Part shown: one piece after another, positions 1 to 8,046 of the stretch
How positions within the stretch are numbered: position 1 is the stretch's first letter
Layout of the letters: every line of letters starts with the position of its first letter
Assembly: GCA_963972065.1 (NCBI GenBank)
Contig: CAXAVJ010000042.1
Location: 1 to 29,171, forward strand
Direction of reading: 5' to 3'
From: UBA1479 sp963972065
GTDB taxonomy: Bacteria; Pseudomonadota; Alphaproteobacteria; Rhodospirillales; Casp-alpha2
DNA: 29,171 bases
Position numbers and translations under genes: made by a program
Notes under the pieces: generated by a model
Told to the model about the DNA's origin: nothing
What the model saw: the letters and a program-made list of their open reading frames with translations, nothing else
Database searches by the model: none

Positions 1-644
1 TCGCGGACCTGCCAGTCCGTATCGCTCAACGCCTGGGCCAGGGTATCGGCGGCGGCGGCGGTCACGGAAAAGCCCAAGGCCCCCGCGGCCGTGCGGCGCA
101 CGCCGGCGTCAACGTCCTTCAGCATCGCCATCAGGGCGGGCAGGGCGTCTTCGGTTTTCAGATAGCCGACGACGCTGACCGCTTCGGACCGCACGCTGGC
201 TTCCGGATCGCCGAGGGCATCCAGTGCCGGTTTCAGGCTTTCCGGGCGCTTCAGTTCACGCAGGGCCCGCAAGGCGCCGGCGCGCACGAAGGCTGATTCA
301 TGGGCGACGAACGGCAGGATCGGGTCGGCCGAGGCCGGATCCTTCAGTTCCGCCATGCTGTCGGCGGCGGCCTGGGCGACGCCGGTGTCGGCGTCGGTCA
401 GCGCGATCAGCAGGGCCTCGGCCGTCTCCGGGCCGTCGAATTCGCCGAGCGCCAGGGCGATCTGCAACCGCACCTCGCGGGCGTCGTCGGCCAGGGCCTT
501 TTTCAGATGGGCGACGGCGGCGAGATCGGCTGAATCGGCCAGGTCCATGATGGCGACGCGGCGGGTGCCCGGGTCGGGGTCTTCCAGGCGGTCGATGATG
601 TCGTCGACTTCGTCGAATTGCTCAAAGGGCTCGAATGCGGACAT
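1..644 (-). CDS. HEAT-repeat protein, C-terminus cut by the window edge
   Basis: The reverse strand is open from an ATG at 644 to the window edge, giving about 214 residues. The start follows an AAGGAG ribosome site about 10 bases upstream. The translation begins MSAFEPFEQFDEVDDI and then consists of roughly 30-residue helical repeats with the HEAT/PBS-lyase signature (for example DADTGVAQAAADSMAEL and DVDAGVRRTAAGALGF). HEAT repeats form an alpha solenoid that binds other proteins, so a scaffold or assembly role for the redox proteins encoded just upstream is a fair inference. It is the last visible gene of the operon 3142 to 1, 18 bases after the ferredoxin stop. No catalytic motif is visible. 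Its specific function is unknown. Confidence 0.85.
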   Translation of the reverse strand, partial: MSAFEPFEQFDEVDDIIDRLEDPDPGTRRVAIMDLADSADLAAVAHLKKALADDAREVRLQIALALGEFDGPETAEALLIALTDADTGVAQAAADSMAELKDPASADPILPFVAHESAFVRAGALRALRELKRPESLKPALDALGDPEASVRSEAVSVVGYLKTEDALPALMAMLKDVDAGVRRTAAGALGFSVTAAAADTLAQALSDTDWQVR

Positions 645-662
645 GGGATCGGGCTCCTTGGG

Positions 663-896
663 TCAGCGCAGCAGGAAGGGAATGTTGACGGTGACCGCAC
701 CCGTCGGGCAATCGGCCTCGCAAGGCATGCAGTACCAGCACTCGTCGTACTTCATGAAGGCCTTGCCGGTGGCGTCCGAGATGCGCAGCACGTCCAGCGG
801 GCAGACGTCGACGCAGACGGTGCAGCCCTTGTCGGCGATGCATTTGCCTTCGTCGACGACGACGGGGACGGATGAGGGTTGTTCAGCGAGGGGCAT
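663..896 (-). CDS. Small ferredoxin with two [4Fe-4S] sites (AprB-like partner)
   Basis: This 77-residue protein has eight cysteines in two clusters: C19, C25, C28, C32 and C53, C56, C59, C63. The patterns CTVCVDVCP and CWYCMPCEADCP are typical of a bacterial two-cluster ferredoxin. The first cluster has a stretched Cys spacing (C-x5-C-x2-C-x3-C). The ATG at 896 follows an AAGGAG site. The gene lies 44 bases downstream of the flavoprotein gene and 18 bases before the HEAT gene, so the three are probably co-transcribed. By analogy with AprBA, the ferredoxin probably passes electrons to or from the FAD subunit in the cytoplasm. The electron donor or acceptor cannot be read from the sequence. 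Confidence 0.9.
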   Translation of the reverse strand: MPLAEQPSSVPVVVDEGKCIADKGCTVCVDVCPLDVLRISDATGKAFMKYDECWYCMPCEADCPTGAVTVNIPFLLR

Positions 897-940
897 CGGA
901 TTTCTCCTTGGGTATGGTCTTGGTGCGGGTCCGGCGGGGG

Positions 941-2680
941 TTAGGCCTGCGCCTTGATCCGCTGCTTGTCGTAGGCGTCTTTCTCTTCCTCATCGATGGG
1001 GATGATGTAGGGATCGACGTCCTTCTTCTTGATCGTCATCTGGCCGGCGGCGTCCTTCGACAGGATCGAGTGGCAGAACCAGTTTTCGTTGTCGCGCTCC
1101 GGATAGTCGGCGCGGTTGTGATACAGGCCCCAGCGGCTTTCCGTGCGGAACAGCGAGGCGAAGGCGGCCATGTCGGCGCAATCCATGATCGACGAGACCT
1201 CAAGGGAGCGCATCAGCTCATGGGCGTTGCGCGCGACCATTTCGTTTTCCATGACCTCGCGGGTTTCGGCGAAGCGGTCCTGGGCCAGCTGCATCTTGCG
1301 CGTGACCTTGGGCGGCTGCAGATAGTCGTTGACCAGGCGCCGGGTCTTGTATTCGACCTGGTTGGGCGGAATGCCGTCTTCGCGCGTGGTCGGGGCCAGC
1401 ACGCGTTTCTTTTCGGCGGCGATGAAGTCTTCGTCGATGTCGGCGAAGTCGACTTCGTTGACGAAGTCGATGGCGTGCTCACCGGCGACCGCACCATTGG
1501 TGAAGGCGCCCAGCATGTAGTTGTGGGGCACGCTGGCCATGTCGCCGGCGGCATAGAGGCCCGGCACCGTGGTGCAGGCGTTGTCATCGACATAGACGCC
1601 CGACGCCGAATGGCCGGAACAGAAGCCGATTTCCGAGATGTGCATCTCGATCATGCCGTTGCGGTAATCGTTGTTGCGGTTGACCTGGAAGCGGCCGCGG
1701 GTCGGGCGCTCGACCTCGTGCAGGATGGTTTCGATCTCGCCGATGGTCTCATCCGCCAGATGGTTGAGCTTGAGGAACACCGGCCCCTTGCCCGACTGCA
1801 GTTCGTTGTAGAACTCCTGCATCATCTGGCCCGACCAGTAATCGCATTCGATGAAGCGCATGCCTTCGTTGTTGGCGGTGTAGCCGCCGAAGGGCCCGGC
1901 CACATAGGCACAGGCGGGGCCGTTGTAATCCTTGATCAAGGGGTTGATCTGAAAGCATTCCAGGTTCGCGAGCCCGGCGCCGGCGTGATAGGCCATGGCG
2001 TAGCCGTCGCCCGAATTGGCGGCGTTCTCGTAGGTGCCGAACAGATAGCCCGAGGTCGGCAGGCCGAGCCGCCCGGCCGCCCCCATGCACAGGATCACGG
2101 CCTTGGCGCGAACCACCAGGAATTCGGCGGTGCGGGTGTTGACGGCGATGGCGCCGGCGATGCGGCCGTCCTTGCCGGTCAGCAGACGGGTCGCCATGTA
2201 GCGGTTGGAAATCAGCAGCCGTGCGCGCTTCAATTGGCGGTACAGCGCCTTTTTCACCGTGTCGCCGTTGGGCATGGGAAGCACGTAGGTGCCGATGTGG
2301 TGCACCTTCTTGACGTCGAAGTCGCCGTTCTCGTCCTTCTGGAAACGGATGCCGAAGCCGTCCAGTTCCTGAATGATCTCGTAGCAGTTCTGCGCGTACT
2401 TATAGACGGCGGCCTGGTCGACGATGCCGTCGTTGGCGACGGTGATTTCCTTCACATACTGTTCCGGCGTCGAATGGCCGGGAATGACGGCGTTGTTCAG
2501 GCCGTCCATGCCCATGGAGATGGCACCCGACCGTTTCACATTGGCCTTTTCCAGCAGAATAACCTTGGCGTTGGGGTTCTTTTTCTTGGCGCGGTAGGCG
2601 GCCATGGGGCCGGCCGTGCCGCCGCCGATGACCAGAATGTCGCAATCGACCTGCGATGTGCCTTCCGTGATTTCGTCCAT
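941..2680 (-). CDS. AprA-like FAD flavoprotein (fumarate reductase/APS reductase superfamily)
   Basis: The protein has 579 residues from the ATG at 2680, which follows an AAAGGA site; a longer reading from 2800 lacks a ribosome site. An N-terminal Rossmann motif (ILVIGGGTAGPMAAYRAKK, from about residue 15) binds FAD. Later blocks such as NSGDGYAMAYHAGAGL and GLYAAGDMASVPHNY, followed by GAFTNG, match the adenylylsulfate-reductase AprA branch better than SdhA or FrdA. The adjacent two-cluster ferredoxin would then play the AprB role. No sat, dsr or qmo gene lies nearby, so true dissimilatory APS reductase function is doubtful. The substrate is unknown. The operon order is DUF971, flavoprotein, ferredoxin, HEAT protein. 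Automatic annotation would probably call it a fumarate reductase or succinate dehydrogenase flavoprotein. Confidence 0.85.
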   Translation of the reverse strand: MDEITEGTSQVDCDILVIGGGTAGPMAAYRAKKKNPNAKVILLEKANVKRSGAISMGMDGLNNAVIPGHSTPEQYVKEITVANDGIVDQAAVYKYAQNCYEIIQELDGFGIRFQKDENGDFDVKKVHHIGTYVLPMPNGDTVKKALYRQLKRARLLISNRYMATRLLTGKDGRIAGAIAVNTRTAEFLVVRAKAVILCMGAAGRLGLPTSGYLFGTYENAANSGDGYAMAYHAGAGLANLECFQINPLIKDYNGPACAYVAGPFGGYTANNEGMRFIECDYWSGQMMQEFYNELQSGKGPVFLKLNHLADETIGEIETILHEVERPTRGRFQVNRNNDYRNGMIEMHISEIGFCSGHSASGVYVDDNACTTVPGLYAAGDMASVPHNYMLGAFTNGAVAGEHAIDFVNEVDFADIDEDFIAAEKKRVLAPTTREDGIPPNQVEYKTRRLVNDYLQPPKVTRKMQLAQDRFAETREVMENEMVARNAHELMRSLEVSSIMDCADMAAFASLFRTESRWGLYHNRADYPERDNENWFCHSILSKDAAGQMTIKKKDVDPYIIPIDEEEKDAYDKQRIKAQA

Positions 2681-2800
2681 GGGTCTGTCCTTTCGGTTTC
2701 GTTTGTTCTTGGTGCCGACGGGGCCTTCAGGCGCGCCGGTCGGCGGGAAACTTGTCTGTAACAACCATGCTGCGCCGCAGCAGGGCGGTCTGTCTGTCAA

Positions 2801-3142
2801 CTAATTGCCAAGGCCGGAAATCGCCTCGGTCTGGGCCGTGGCCAGGTCCTGAAACGCCAGCGCCCCGATGGCGCCGCGCAGCATGTCCCAGGGGTAGATG
2901 CCCTTGGCGTAGCCGTCGGAAAACGTGATGTTGATGGCATAGACGCCGACCGCTTCGATGGCGGTGATGGTCAAGCCGTCGTCGGCGGGCACGTCCCATC
3001 CTTTCAGCCGCGCACTTTCCGAACGGGCGGAGCGGCTCATCTGCCGCAGGGTCGGCGCGGTCAGGGTCTGACGCACGCCGTCGGGCCAGGTGATGGCCAG
3101 CGCGGCGCGGTCGGCGGCGACGGAAATTTCTGTTGGCTGCAT
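2801..3142 (-). CDS. DUF971 (GBBH-like N-terminal) domain protein
   Basis: This 113-residue protein has the ATG at 3142 preceded by a GGAGG site. The pattern LAITWPDG, a central LRQMSR block, and then VGVYAINITFSDGYAKGIYP matches the small DUF971/gamma-butyrobetaine hydroxylase-like N-terminal domain. Such stand-alone domains often accompany Fe-S or cofactor-dependent redox proteins, and their biochemical role is poorly defined. The usual Cys-containing CxCA block is replaced here by SRSA, so a metal-binding role through that site is unlikely. It is the first gene of the minus-strand operon, 120 bases before the flavoprotein start. Confidence 0.8.
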   Translation of the reverse strand: MQPTEISVAADRAALAITWPDGVRQTLTAPTLRQMSRSARSESARLKGWDVPADDGLTITAIEAVGVYAINITFSDGYAKGIYPWDMLRGAIGALAFQDLATAQTEAISGLGN

Positions 3143-3222
3143 GGCATGGCCTCCGGAAAAGGGACGGACCAGGTCCGCCCGAGGGGTGCCTGATCCAAGC
3201 CCGCGCCGCCCCGTTAAAAAAG

Positions 3223-3273
3223 CAATTCGTTGACCGAACCCGTTTTATTTATCCCCGGCAATTAATTGACCGA
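3223..3273. promoter_or_regulatory. Paired direct repeat in the divergent control region
   Basis: The 226-base gap between the DUF971 operon (minus) and korA (plus) contains CAATTCGTTGACCGA at 3223-3237 and CAATTAATTGACCGA at 3259-3273. They match at 13 of 15 positions and are spaced 36 bases start to start. Both contain TTGAC, so either could also be a -35 element, but no convincing -10 box sits at the right distance. A shared operator for the two divergent operons is an inference. The rest of the gap shows no gene. Confidence 0.4.
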
Positions 3274-3368
3274 CCGGAATCCATGTCGGCGGGCATAGTC
3301 CGGCCACCGTCGCGGGCTCTTTCGACGGCACCCGAATTCGACCCGGTACTGAACAAGGATTTCCGGCC

Positions 3369-5237
3369 ATGCTCGACCAACCGATTGCCCCTGACCTGTC
3401 AGATACCGCCGCGGCCCAAGGGCCCGCCGTGATCCGCTTCGCCGGCGATTCCGGCGACGGCATTCAGACCCTGGGCGCCGAATTCACCAAGTCCTCGGCC
3501 CTTTCCGGCCACGGCTTCATGACCTTTCCCGACTTCCCGGCGGAAATCCGCGCCCCTGCCGGCACCACCTTCGGCGTGTCGGCCTTCCAGATTCAGATCG
3601 GCGGCGACCGGGTGAAGACCCATGGCGATACGGTCGATGTGCTGGTCGCCCTCAACCCGGCGGCGCTGAAAACGAATCTTTCGGCCCTGCGCCCGGGCGG
3701 GCTTCTGATCGTCGATCGGGACGCCTTCGCCAAGCGCGGGTTGGAGAAGGCCGGTTATGCCGCCAACCCGCTGGAGGACGGCAGCCTGGACGGCTATCGC
3801 CTGGAAGCCATCGAGATCTCCCGCCTGACCCGCGAGGCCGCCCTGCCGCAAGGCGTGACCAAGAAAGAGGCCGAGACGGCGCGCAATTTCTGGGCCTTGG
3901 GCCTGGTCTACTGGATGTTCACCCAGGATCGCGCCCCCACGGCGGCCTGGCTGAAATCGAAATTCGCCAAGCGGCCGGAAATCGCCGCCGCCAACACGGC
4001 CGCCCTGGACGCGGGCCATACCTACGGTGACGTCACCGACATGGCGCCGCCGCCCCGCCTGCGCGCGGTAACGCCGTCAAGCCCCCGTCCCGGCACCTAC
4101 CGCACCCTGACCGGCATCGACGGCATGGTGCTGGGCCTGGCTGCGGCCTCGGCCCTGTCCGGGCTGCGGCTGCATTATTGTTCCTACCCCATCACCCCGG
4201 CGTCGGCGATCCTGCACGGATTGGCCAAGCTGGGCGGGGAGGGCGTCGCGACTTTCCAGGCGGAGGATGAGATCGCCGCCGCCACCGCCGCCATCGGGGC
4301 CTCCTTCGCGGGCGGGCTCGGCGTCACCGGAACCTCCGGCCCCGGCATGGCCCTGAAGGCCGAGGCCCTGGGCCTGGCCACGGCGGCGGAATTGCCGCTG
4401 ATCGTCATCGACGTGCAGCGCGCAGGGCCCTCCACCGGCATGCCGACCAAGGTCGAGCAGGCGGATCTGAACCTGGCCCTGCACGGCCGCCACGGCGAAG
4501 CCCCCCTGCCGGTGTTCGCCGCCTCCGGCCCCGGTGATTCCTTCGATACGGTGATCGAGGCGGCGCGCACGGCCGTCACCTACATGACGCCGGTGATCGT
4601 GCTGTCCGATGCCTATACGGCCAACGCGGCGGAGCCCTGGCGTCTGCCGGATGTCGATGCCCTGGCCGATATCACGGTCGACCGCGACATCGATCCGGAC
4701 GGATTCCACCCTTTTCGCCGCGATCCCGAATCGCTCGCCCGGCCCTGGGCCGTGCCGGGCATGACCGGGCTGGCGCATCGGCTCGGCGGGATCGAACGCT
4801 CCTCGGGCTCGGGCCATATTTCCTACGACCCCGACAACCATCAGGAAATGACCGACCTGCGGGCCGACAAGCTGGACCGCATCCGGGCGGCCCTGCCCCC
4901 GGCGAAAGTGTCCGCGGGCACGGATGCGGGCCGGGTGCTGGCCATCGGCTGGGGATCGACCCAGGGGGCGCTGAAGACGGCGGTCGAGGATCTGGCCGCC
5001 GAGGGCCATGCGGTCGGCCATCTGCACCTGCGCCATCTGTCGCCGCTGCCCCGGGGGCTGGCCGAGATCTTCGCCCTCTACGACCGCGTCGTGGTGGCGG
5101 AGCTGAATTCCGGGCAACTGCGGACCCATCTGCAAGGCCTGTTCCCGCAAGTTTCCTTCCGCGGCCTGAACAAGGTCACCGGCCAGCCCTTTACCGTGGC
5201 CGAGATCGACGCCGCCCTCAGAGAGGACCTGTCATGA
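3369..5237 (+). CDS. korA: 2-oxoacid:ferredoxin oxidoreductase, fused gamma-alpha subunit (KorA)
   Basis: The protein has 622 residues, the usual length of the fused gamma-alpha subunit. The gamma domain comes first (VIRFAGDSGDGIQTLG near residue 20, then FPDFPAEIRAPAGT). The alpha domain starts near residue 245 and contains YPITPASAILHGLA and AEDEIAAATAAIGASFAGG, the pyrimidine-binding region. With KorB it oxidatively decarboxylates a 2-oxoacid, most likely 2-oxoglutarate, to the acyl-CoA while reducing ferredoxin. The enzyme is cytoplasmic and can replace or supplement the 2-oxoglutarate dehydrogenase complex in the TCA cycle. The ATG at 3369 follows an AAGGAT site. Its stop overlaps the korB start (ATGA), so the two are translationally coupled. 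Substrate specificity is inferred from family resemblance only. Confidence 0.92.
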   Translation: MLDQPIAPDLSDTAAAQGPAVIRFAGDSGDGIQTLGAEFTKSSALSGHGFMTFPDFPAEIRAPAGTTFGVSAFQIQIGGDRVKTHGDTVDVLVALNPAALKTNLSALRPGGLLIVDRDAFAKRGLEKAGYAANPLEDGSLDGYRLEAIEISRLTREAALPQGVTKKEAETARNFWALGLVYWMFTQDRAPTAAWLKSKFAKRPEIAAANTAALDAGHTYGDVTDMAPPPRLRAVTPSSPRPGTYRTLTGIDGMVLGLAAASALSGLRLHYCSYPITPASAILHGLAKLGGEGVATFQAEDEIAAATAAIGASFAGGLGVTGTSGPGMALKAEALGLATAAELPLIVIDVQRAGPSTGMPTKVEQADLNLALHGRHGEAPLPVFAASGPGDSFDTVIEAARTAVTYMTPVIVLSDAYTANAAEPWRLPDVDALADITVDRDIDPDGFHPFRRDPESLARPWAVPGMTGLAHRLGGIERSSGSGHISYDPDNHQEMTDLRADKLDRIRAALPPAKVSAGTDAGRVLAIGWGSTQGALKTAVEDLAAEGHAVGHLHLRHLSPLPRGLAEIFALYDRVVVAELNSGQLRTHLQGLFPQVSFRGLNKVTGQPFTVAEIDAALREDLS

Positions 5238-6298
5238 ATGTCATCAACCCAGACCTCGCCGCCCCCGATATGGACGCGGCCATCGAACTGACCGCCCGCG
5301 ACTTCACCACGGATCAAGAGGTGCGCTGGTGCCCCGGCTGCGGCGACTACGCCATTCTCAAGGCCGTGCGCGGTGTGCTGGCCGAGGCGGGCCGCCGTCC
5401 CGACGACGTGGTGTTCATTTCCGGCATCGGTTGCGCCGCGCGCTTTCCCTACTACCTGGCCAGCTACGGCTTCCACACCATCCACGGCCGCGCCCCCGCC
5501 GTGGCGACCGGCGTGAAGATGGCCAACCCGGACCTGGACGTCTGGGTCGTCGGCGGCGACGGGGATTTCCTGTCGATCGGCGGCAACCATCTGATGCACG
5601 CACTCCGCCGCAACGTGGATTTGAACCTGATCATGCCCAACAACGCCGTCTACGGCCTGACCAAGGGACAATACTCCCCGGCCTCGGCCACGGGCATGCG
5701 CTCGCCCTCGTCGCCCGGCGGTTCGGTCGAAGCCCCCGTGAACGCGGCGCTTCTGGCGCTGGGGGCCGGGGCGCGGTTCATCGCGCGCTCTGCCGACACC
5801 CTGCAGGACCATCTGCCGGGCGTGCTGAAGGCGGCGCAGGCCCATCGCGGAGCCAGTTTCGTCGAAATTCTGCAGAACTGCGTGGTGTTCAACGACGGCG
5901 CTTTCGAAGCCGTGCGCGACAAGGGCCTGACCGCCGACCGTACCCTACGGCTTGAACACGGCCAGCCCATGATCTTCGGCAAGGACCGGGACAAGGGCAT
6001 CGTCGTTGATTGGCAGACGGGCACAGCCCGCGTGGTGCCCGTGGGTGATGGCGGGCCGGTTTATGACGTTAGCGTCCACGATCAGACCAACCTGGCGCTG
6101 GCGACCATCCTGGCGCGCATGGACGCCCCGGACCTGCCGCTTGCCTTGGGCGTGCTCTACCACGTCCCGGCCGACGATTTCACGGTCCAGCGCGCCGACG
6201 CGCCCGGACGCGTGATCGACCGGGCGACACTTGCCGGCCTGTTGGCGGCGGGTAAGACCTGGACGGTCGGGGAAGCGGCCGCGAGAACTCAGACGTAA
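5234..6298 (+). CDS. korB: 2-oxoacid:ferredoxin oxidoreductase, beta subunit (KorB)
   Basis: This is the 354-residue thiamine-pyrophosphate-binding beta subunit. RWCPGCGDYAILKA near residue 31 holds the first cluster cysteines, GIGCAARFPYY near residue 65 is a typical active-site loop, and GDGDFLSIGGNH with the later NNAVYGLTKGQYSP forms the Mg-TPP site. The family uses one [4Fe-4S] cluster in this subunit. The start overlaps the korA stop by four bases. It ends 16 bases before the convergent transporter gene. No dedicated ferredoxin is fused or adjacent on this strand, so the electron acceptor is unresolved; the small ferredoxin at 663-896 is in a divergent operon. Confidence 0.92.
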   Translation: MNVINPDLAAPDMDAAIELTARDFTTDQEVRWCPGCGDYAILKAVRGVLAEAGRRPDDVVFISGIGCAARFPYYLASYGFHTIHGRAPAVATGVKMANPDLDVWVVGGDGDFLSIGGNHLMHALRRNVDLNLIMPNNAVYGLTKGQYSPASATGMRSPSSPGGSVEAPVNAALLALGAGARFIARSADTLQDHLPGVLKAAQAHRGASFVEILQNCVVFNDGAFEAVRDKGLTADRTLRLEHGQPMIFGKDRDKGIVVDWQTGTARVVPVGDGGPVYDVSVHDQTNLALATILARMDAPDLPLALGVLYHVPADDFTVQRADAPGRVIDRATLAGLLAAGKTWTVGEAAARTQT

Positions 6299-6314
6299 TC
6301 AGGGCCGGATGTAA

Positions 6315-7016
6315 TCAGGGAAAGACCGAGGATACGAAGGTGGTCACGCCCAGGCCGACGGTCAGGCAGCCGATCGCCGCCTGCAGGCCGTTATGGGCCC
6401 AGGTCAGGCTGCGCGCGCCCCGAAGCGGCAGGGAAATGACCGCACTGAACAACGCCATCCCGACCATGGATCCGACACCGAACAGGGCGACATAGCCCAG
6501 GGCCAGCCAGGGCGACGCCGTGGTCTGTGCGGTCATGACGGCGAGGGCCGCCGACCCGGCCATGCCGTGCATCAGGCCGACGACGAAAAAGCGCAGCGGA
6601 AAGCCCGTCGGGTGATCGTGGTCATGCGTCCGCGGATGCACCGCCTGTTTGGGTTCGTGCTTGTGGGAATGGGCGTGAAAGTGCGTTTCCCCGCCGGTGT
6701 GACGATGGGCGTGGAAGTGGATGCGGTCGCGGATCATGCGGCGGATCACCTCGACCCCCAGGCCGACGAGCAGGACCCCGACACAGGCTTCCATCATGCG
6801 CGCGGCAAACTCGGAAATCGCCGTCTCCATGTAGATCACGGCGCCGCAGACCAGGAACAGGGTGGTGGTATGCCCCAGGCCCCAGACCGCACCCTGGCGC
6901 AGGGTCTGGCGCAGCGACGTCTTGCCCGTCGCCATGGCGGTCACGGCGGCCAGGTGATCAGGCTCGAAGGCATGACGAATCCCGATCAGGAAGCCCAAAA
7001 TCAGGATCGAGGTCAT
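6315..7016 (-). CDS. Nickel/cobalt transporter-like membrane protein with His-rich loop (NiCoT/UreH-like)
   Basis: The protein has 233 residues and about six hydrophobic segments. The first carries HAFEPDHLAAV, the H-x4-D-H signature that binds metal in the NiCoT superfamily. Between the second and third helix groups lies a histidine-rich hydrophilic loop (residues about 99-137, many HxH pairs), which fits a transition-metal carrier or metal buffer. A later HGMAGSAAL helix is also typical of UreH/NiCoT-like proteins. The ATG at 7016 has a clear AGGAG site. No urease or hydrogenase gene is in view, so nickel or cobalt specificity is inferred. It is convergent with korB. Confidence 0.8.
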   Translation of the reverse strand: MTSILILGFLIGIRHAFEPDHLAAVTAMATGKTSLRQTLRQGAVWGLGHTTTLFLVCGAVIYMETAISEFAARMMEACVGVLLVGLGVEVIRRMIRDRIHFHAHRHTGGETHFHAHSHKHEPKQAVHPRTHDHDHPTGFPLRFFVVGLMHGMAGSAALAVMTAQTTASPWLALGYVALFGVGSMVGMALFSAVISLPLRGARSLTWAHNGLQAAIGCLTVGLGVTTFVSSVFP

Positions 7017-7123
7017 GCAAATACTCCTGGTGTGAGGCGTCGCGGCCGGAAAACCGCGGCTCCTCTTTGTGACGGATTACGGGGCGTTGTTCCAGCGATG
7101 TTTCGCTGCCGTGACGGTGCCCG

Positions 7124-7843
7124 TTATTGCGCGCCGCCGACGGTCAGCCCGCCGCAGACGAACAGGGTCTGGCCGGTGACGAAGCCGCTTTCCTTCTTCA
7201 GGAAGAACATCACGGCATTGGCGATGTCTTCCGGCTCGCCCAGGCGCTTGACCGGCACGCCGTCGATGATTTTCTGGGTTCTGGGGGTGCCCGGCGGGTT
7301 GACTTCCTTGAACAGGGGCGTGGCGATGGGGCCGGGGGCGATGGTGTTGACGGTGATGCCGTCGGCCGCCAGTTCCAGGGCCCAGACCTTGGCCATGGCG
7401 GCGATGCCGCCCTTGGTCGCCGCATAGGTCGTGCGCAGTTCCTTGCCCAGGATGACGCGGCTGGACATGTTGACGATGCGGCCCCAGCCGACGCGTTTCA
7501 TGGCCTCCGCCGCGTATTTCGCACAAAGCGCCGGGGCGACCATGTTGAGGGGGACCACCTTGGCGAAATCCTCGGCCTCCGTCTCGGCCAAGGTTTTGGC
7601 GAGCGACATGCCGGCGTTGTTGACCAGGCCGACAATGTCGAAGGTCTGGGCGATGTCGGCGAACACGTCGCGAATCCTGTCGTGGTCATAGAGATCAAGC
7701 TCGATGAAGGTCTCCCCCGGTATGAGTTCGGCCGGGTTGCGGTCCAGGTTGACGACCTTGGTGCCGGTCGCGGCGACGGCCTCGACGCAGGCGCGCCCGA
7801 TGCCGCTGCTGCCGCCGGTCACGACAACGCATTGTTCCCCCAT
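7124..7843 (-). CDS. Short-chain dehydrogenase/reductase (SDR)
   Basis: The 239-residue protein has the classical SDR layout: VVVTGGSSGIGRA at the N-terminus for NAD(P), LVNNAGMS near residue 95, a Ser in the NMSSRV strand near 150, and the catalytic YAATKGG (Y-x3-K) near 165. An Asp-containing LDRNPAEL after the second strand suggests NAD(H) preference. It ends with LFVCGGLTVGG, as in FabG-like members. The ATG at 7843 follows AGGGAG. The gene is divergent from the AraC-family regulator at 8047, which may control it. The substrate cannot be told from sequence. Confidence 0.9.
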   Translation of the reverse strand: MGEQCVVVTGGSSGIGRACVEAVAATGTKVVNLDRNPAELIPGETFIELDLYDHDRIRDVFADIAQTFDIVGLVNNAGMSLAKTLAETEAEDFAKVVPLNMVAPALCAKYAAEAMKRVGWGRIVNMSSRVILGKELRTTYAATKGGIAAMAKVWALELAADGITVNTIAPGPIATPLFKEVNPPGTPRTQKIIDGVPVKRLGEPEDIANAVMFFLKKESGFVTGQTLFVCGGLTVGGAQ

Positions 7844-8005
7844 TGGATGGATCTCCCTGAATAGGCGTGGTTGAAGGCAAGTATTCGTTTAGCGGATTTG
7901 CGCCATTCTGAACAGGTTCCGCGCGGCTGTGGCGGCACAAATGGCCCGGACAATATTTAGTGACGGGGCGGCCGGTGTGACGGTGGTCGCAGGCGGTGGT
8001 TACGC

Positions 8006-8011
8006 TATAAT
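8006..8011 (+). promoter_or_regulatory. Possible -10 box (TATAAT) for the AraC-family gene
   Basis: A perfect TATAAT lies at 8006-8011, 35 bases before the chosen ATG at 8047. No good -35 hexamer occurs 16-18 bases upstream. The box is therefore either activator-dependent or fortuitous. If real, it rules out the upstream in-frame ATG at 8014, which would sit at or before the transcription start. Confidence 0.4.
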
Positions 8012-8046
8012 GTATGGGTGTCCATCGGAAGGATTGGCGCCCGCCT

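Noticed and set aside
872..2761. Long open frame on the plus strand opposite the AprA-like gene
   Set aside because: It is a GC-driven mirror of the flavoprotein gene: Val/Asp/Gly-rich, with no family motifs and no ribosome site.
4077..5150. Long minus-strand frame opposite korA
   Set aside because: It has Arg/Gln/Gly-rich low-complexity composition and is antisense to a clear KorA with all motifs.
6393..7427. Plus-strand frame spanning the transporter and SDR genes
   Set aside because: It crosses two well-supported minus-strand genes and has no recognisable domain.
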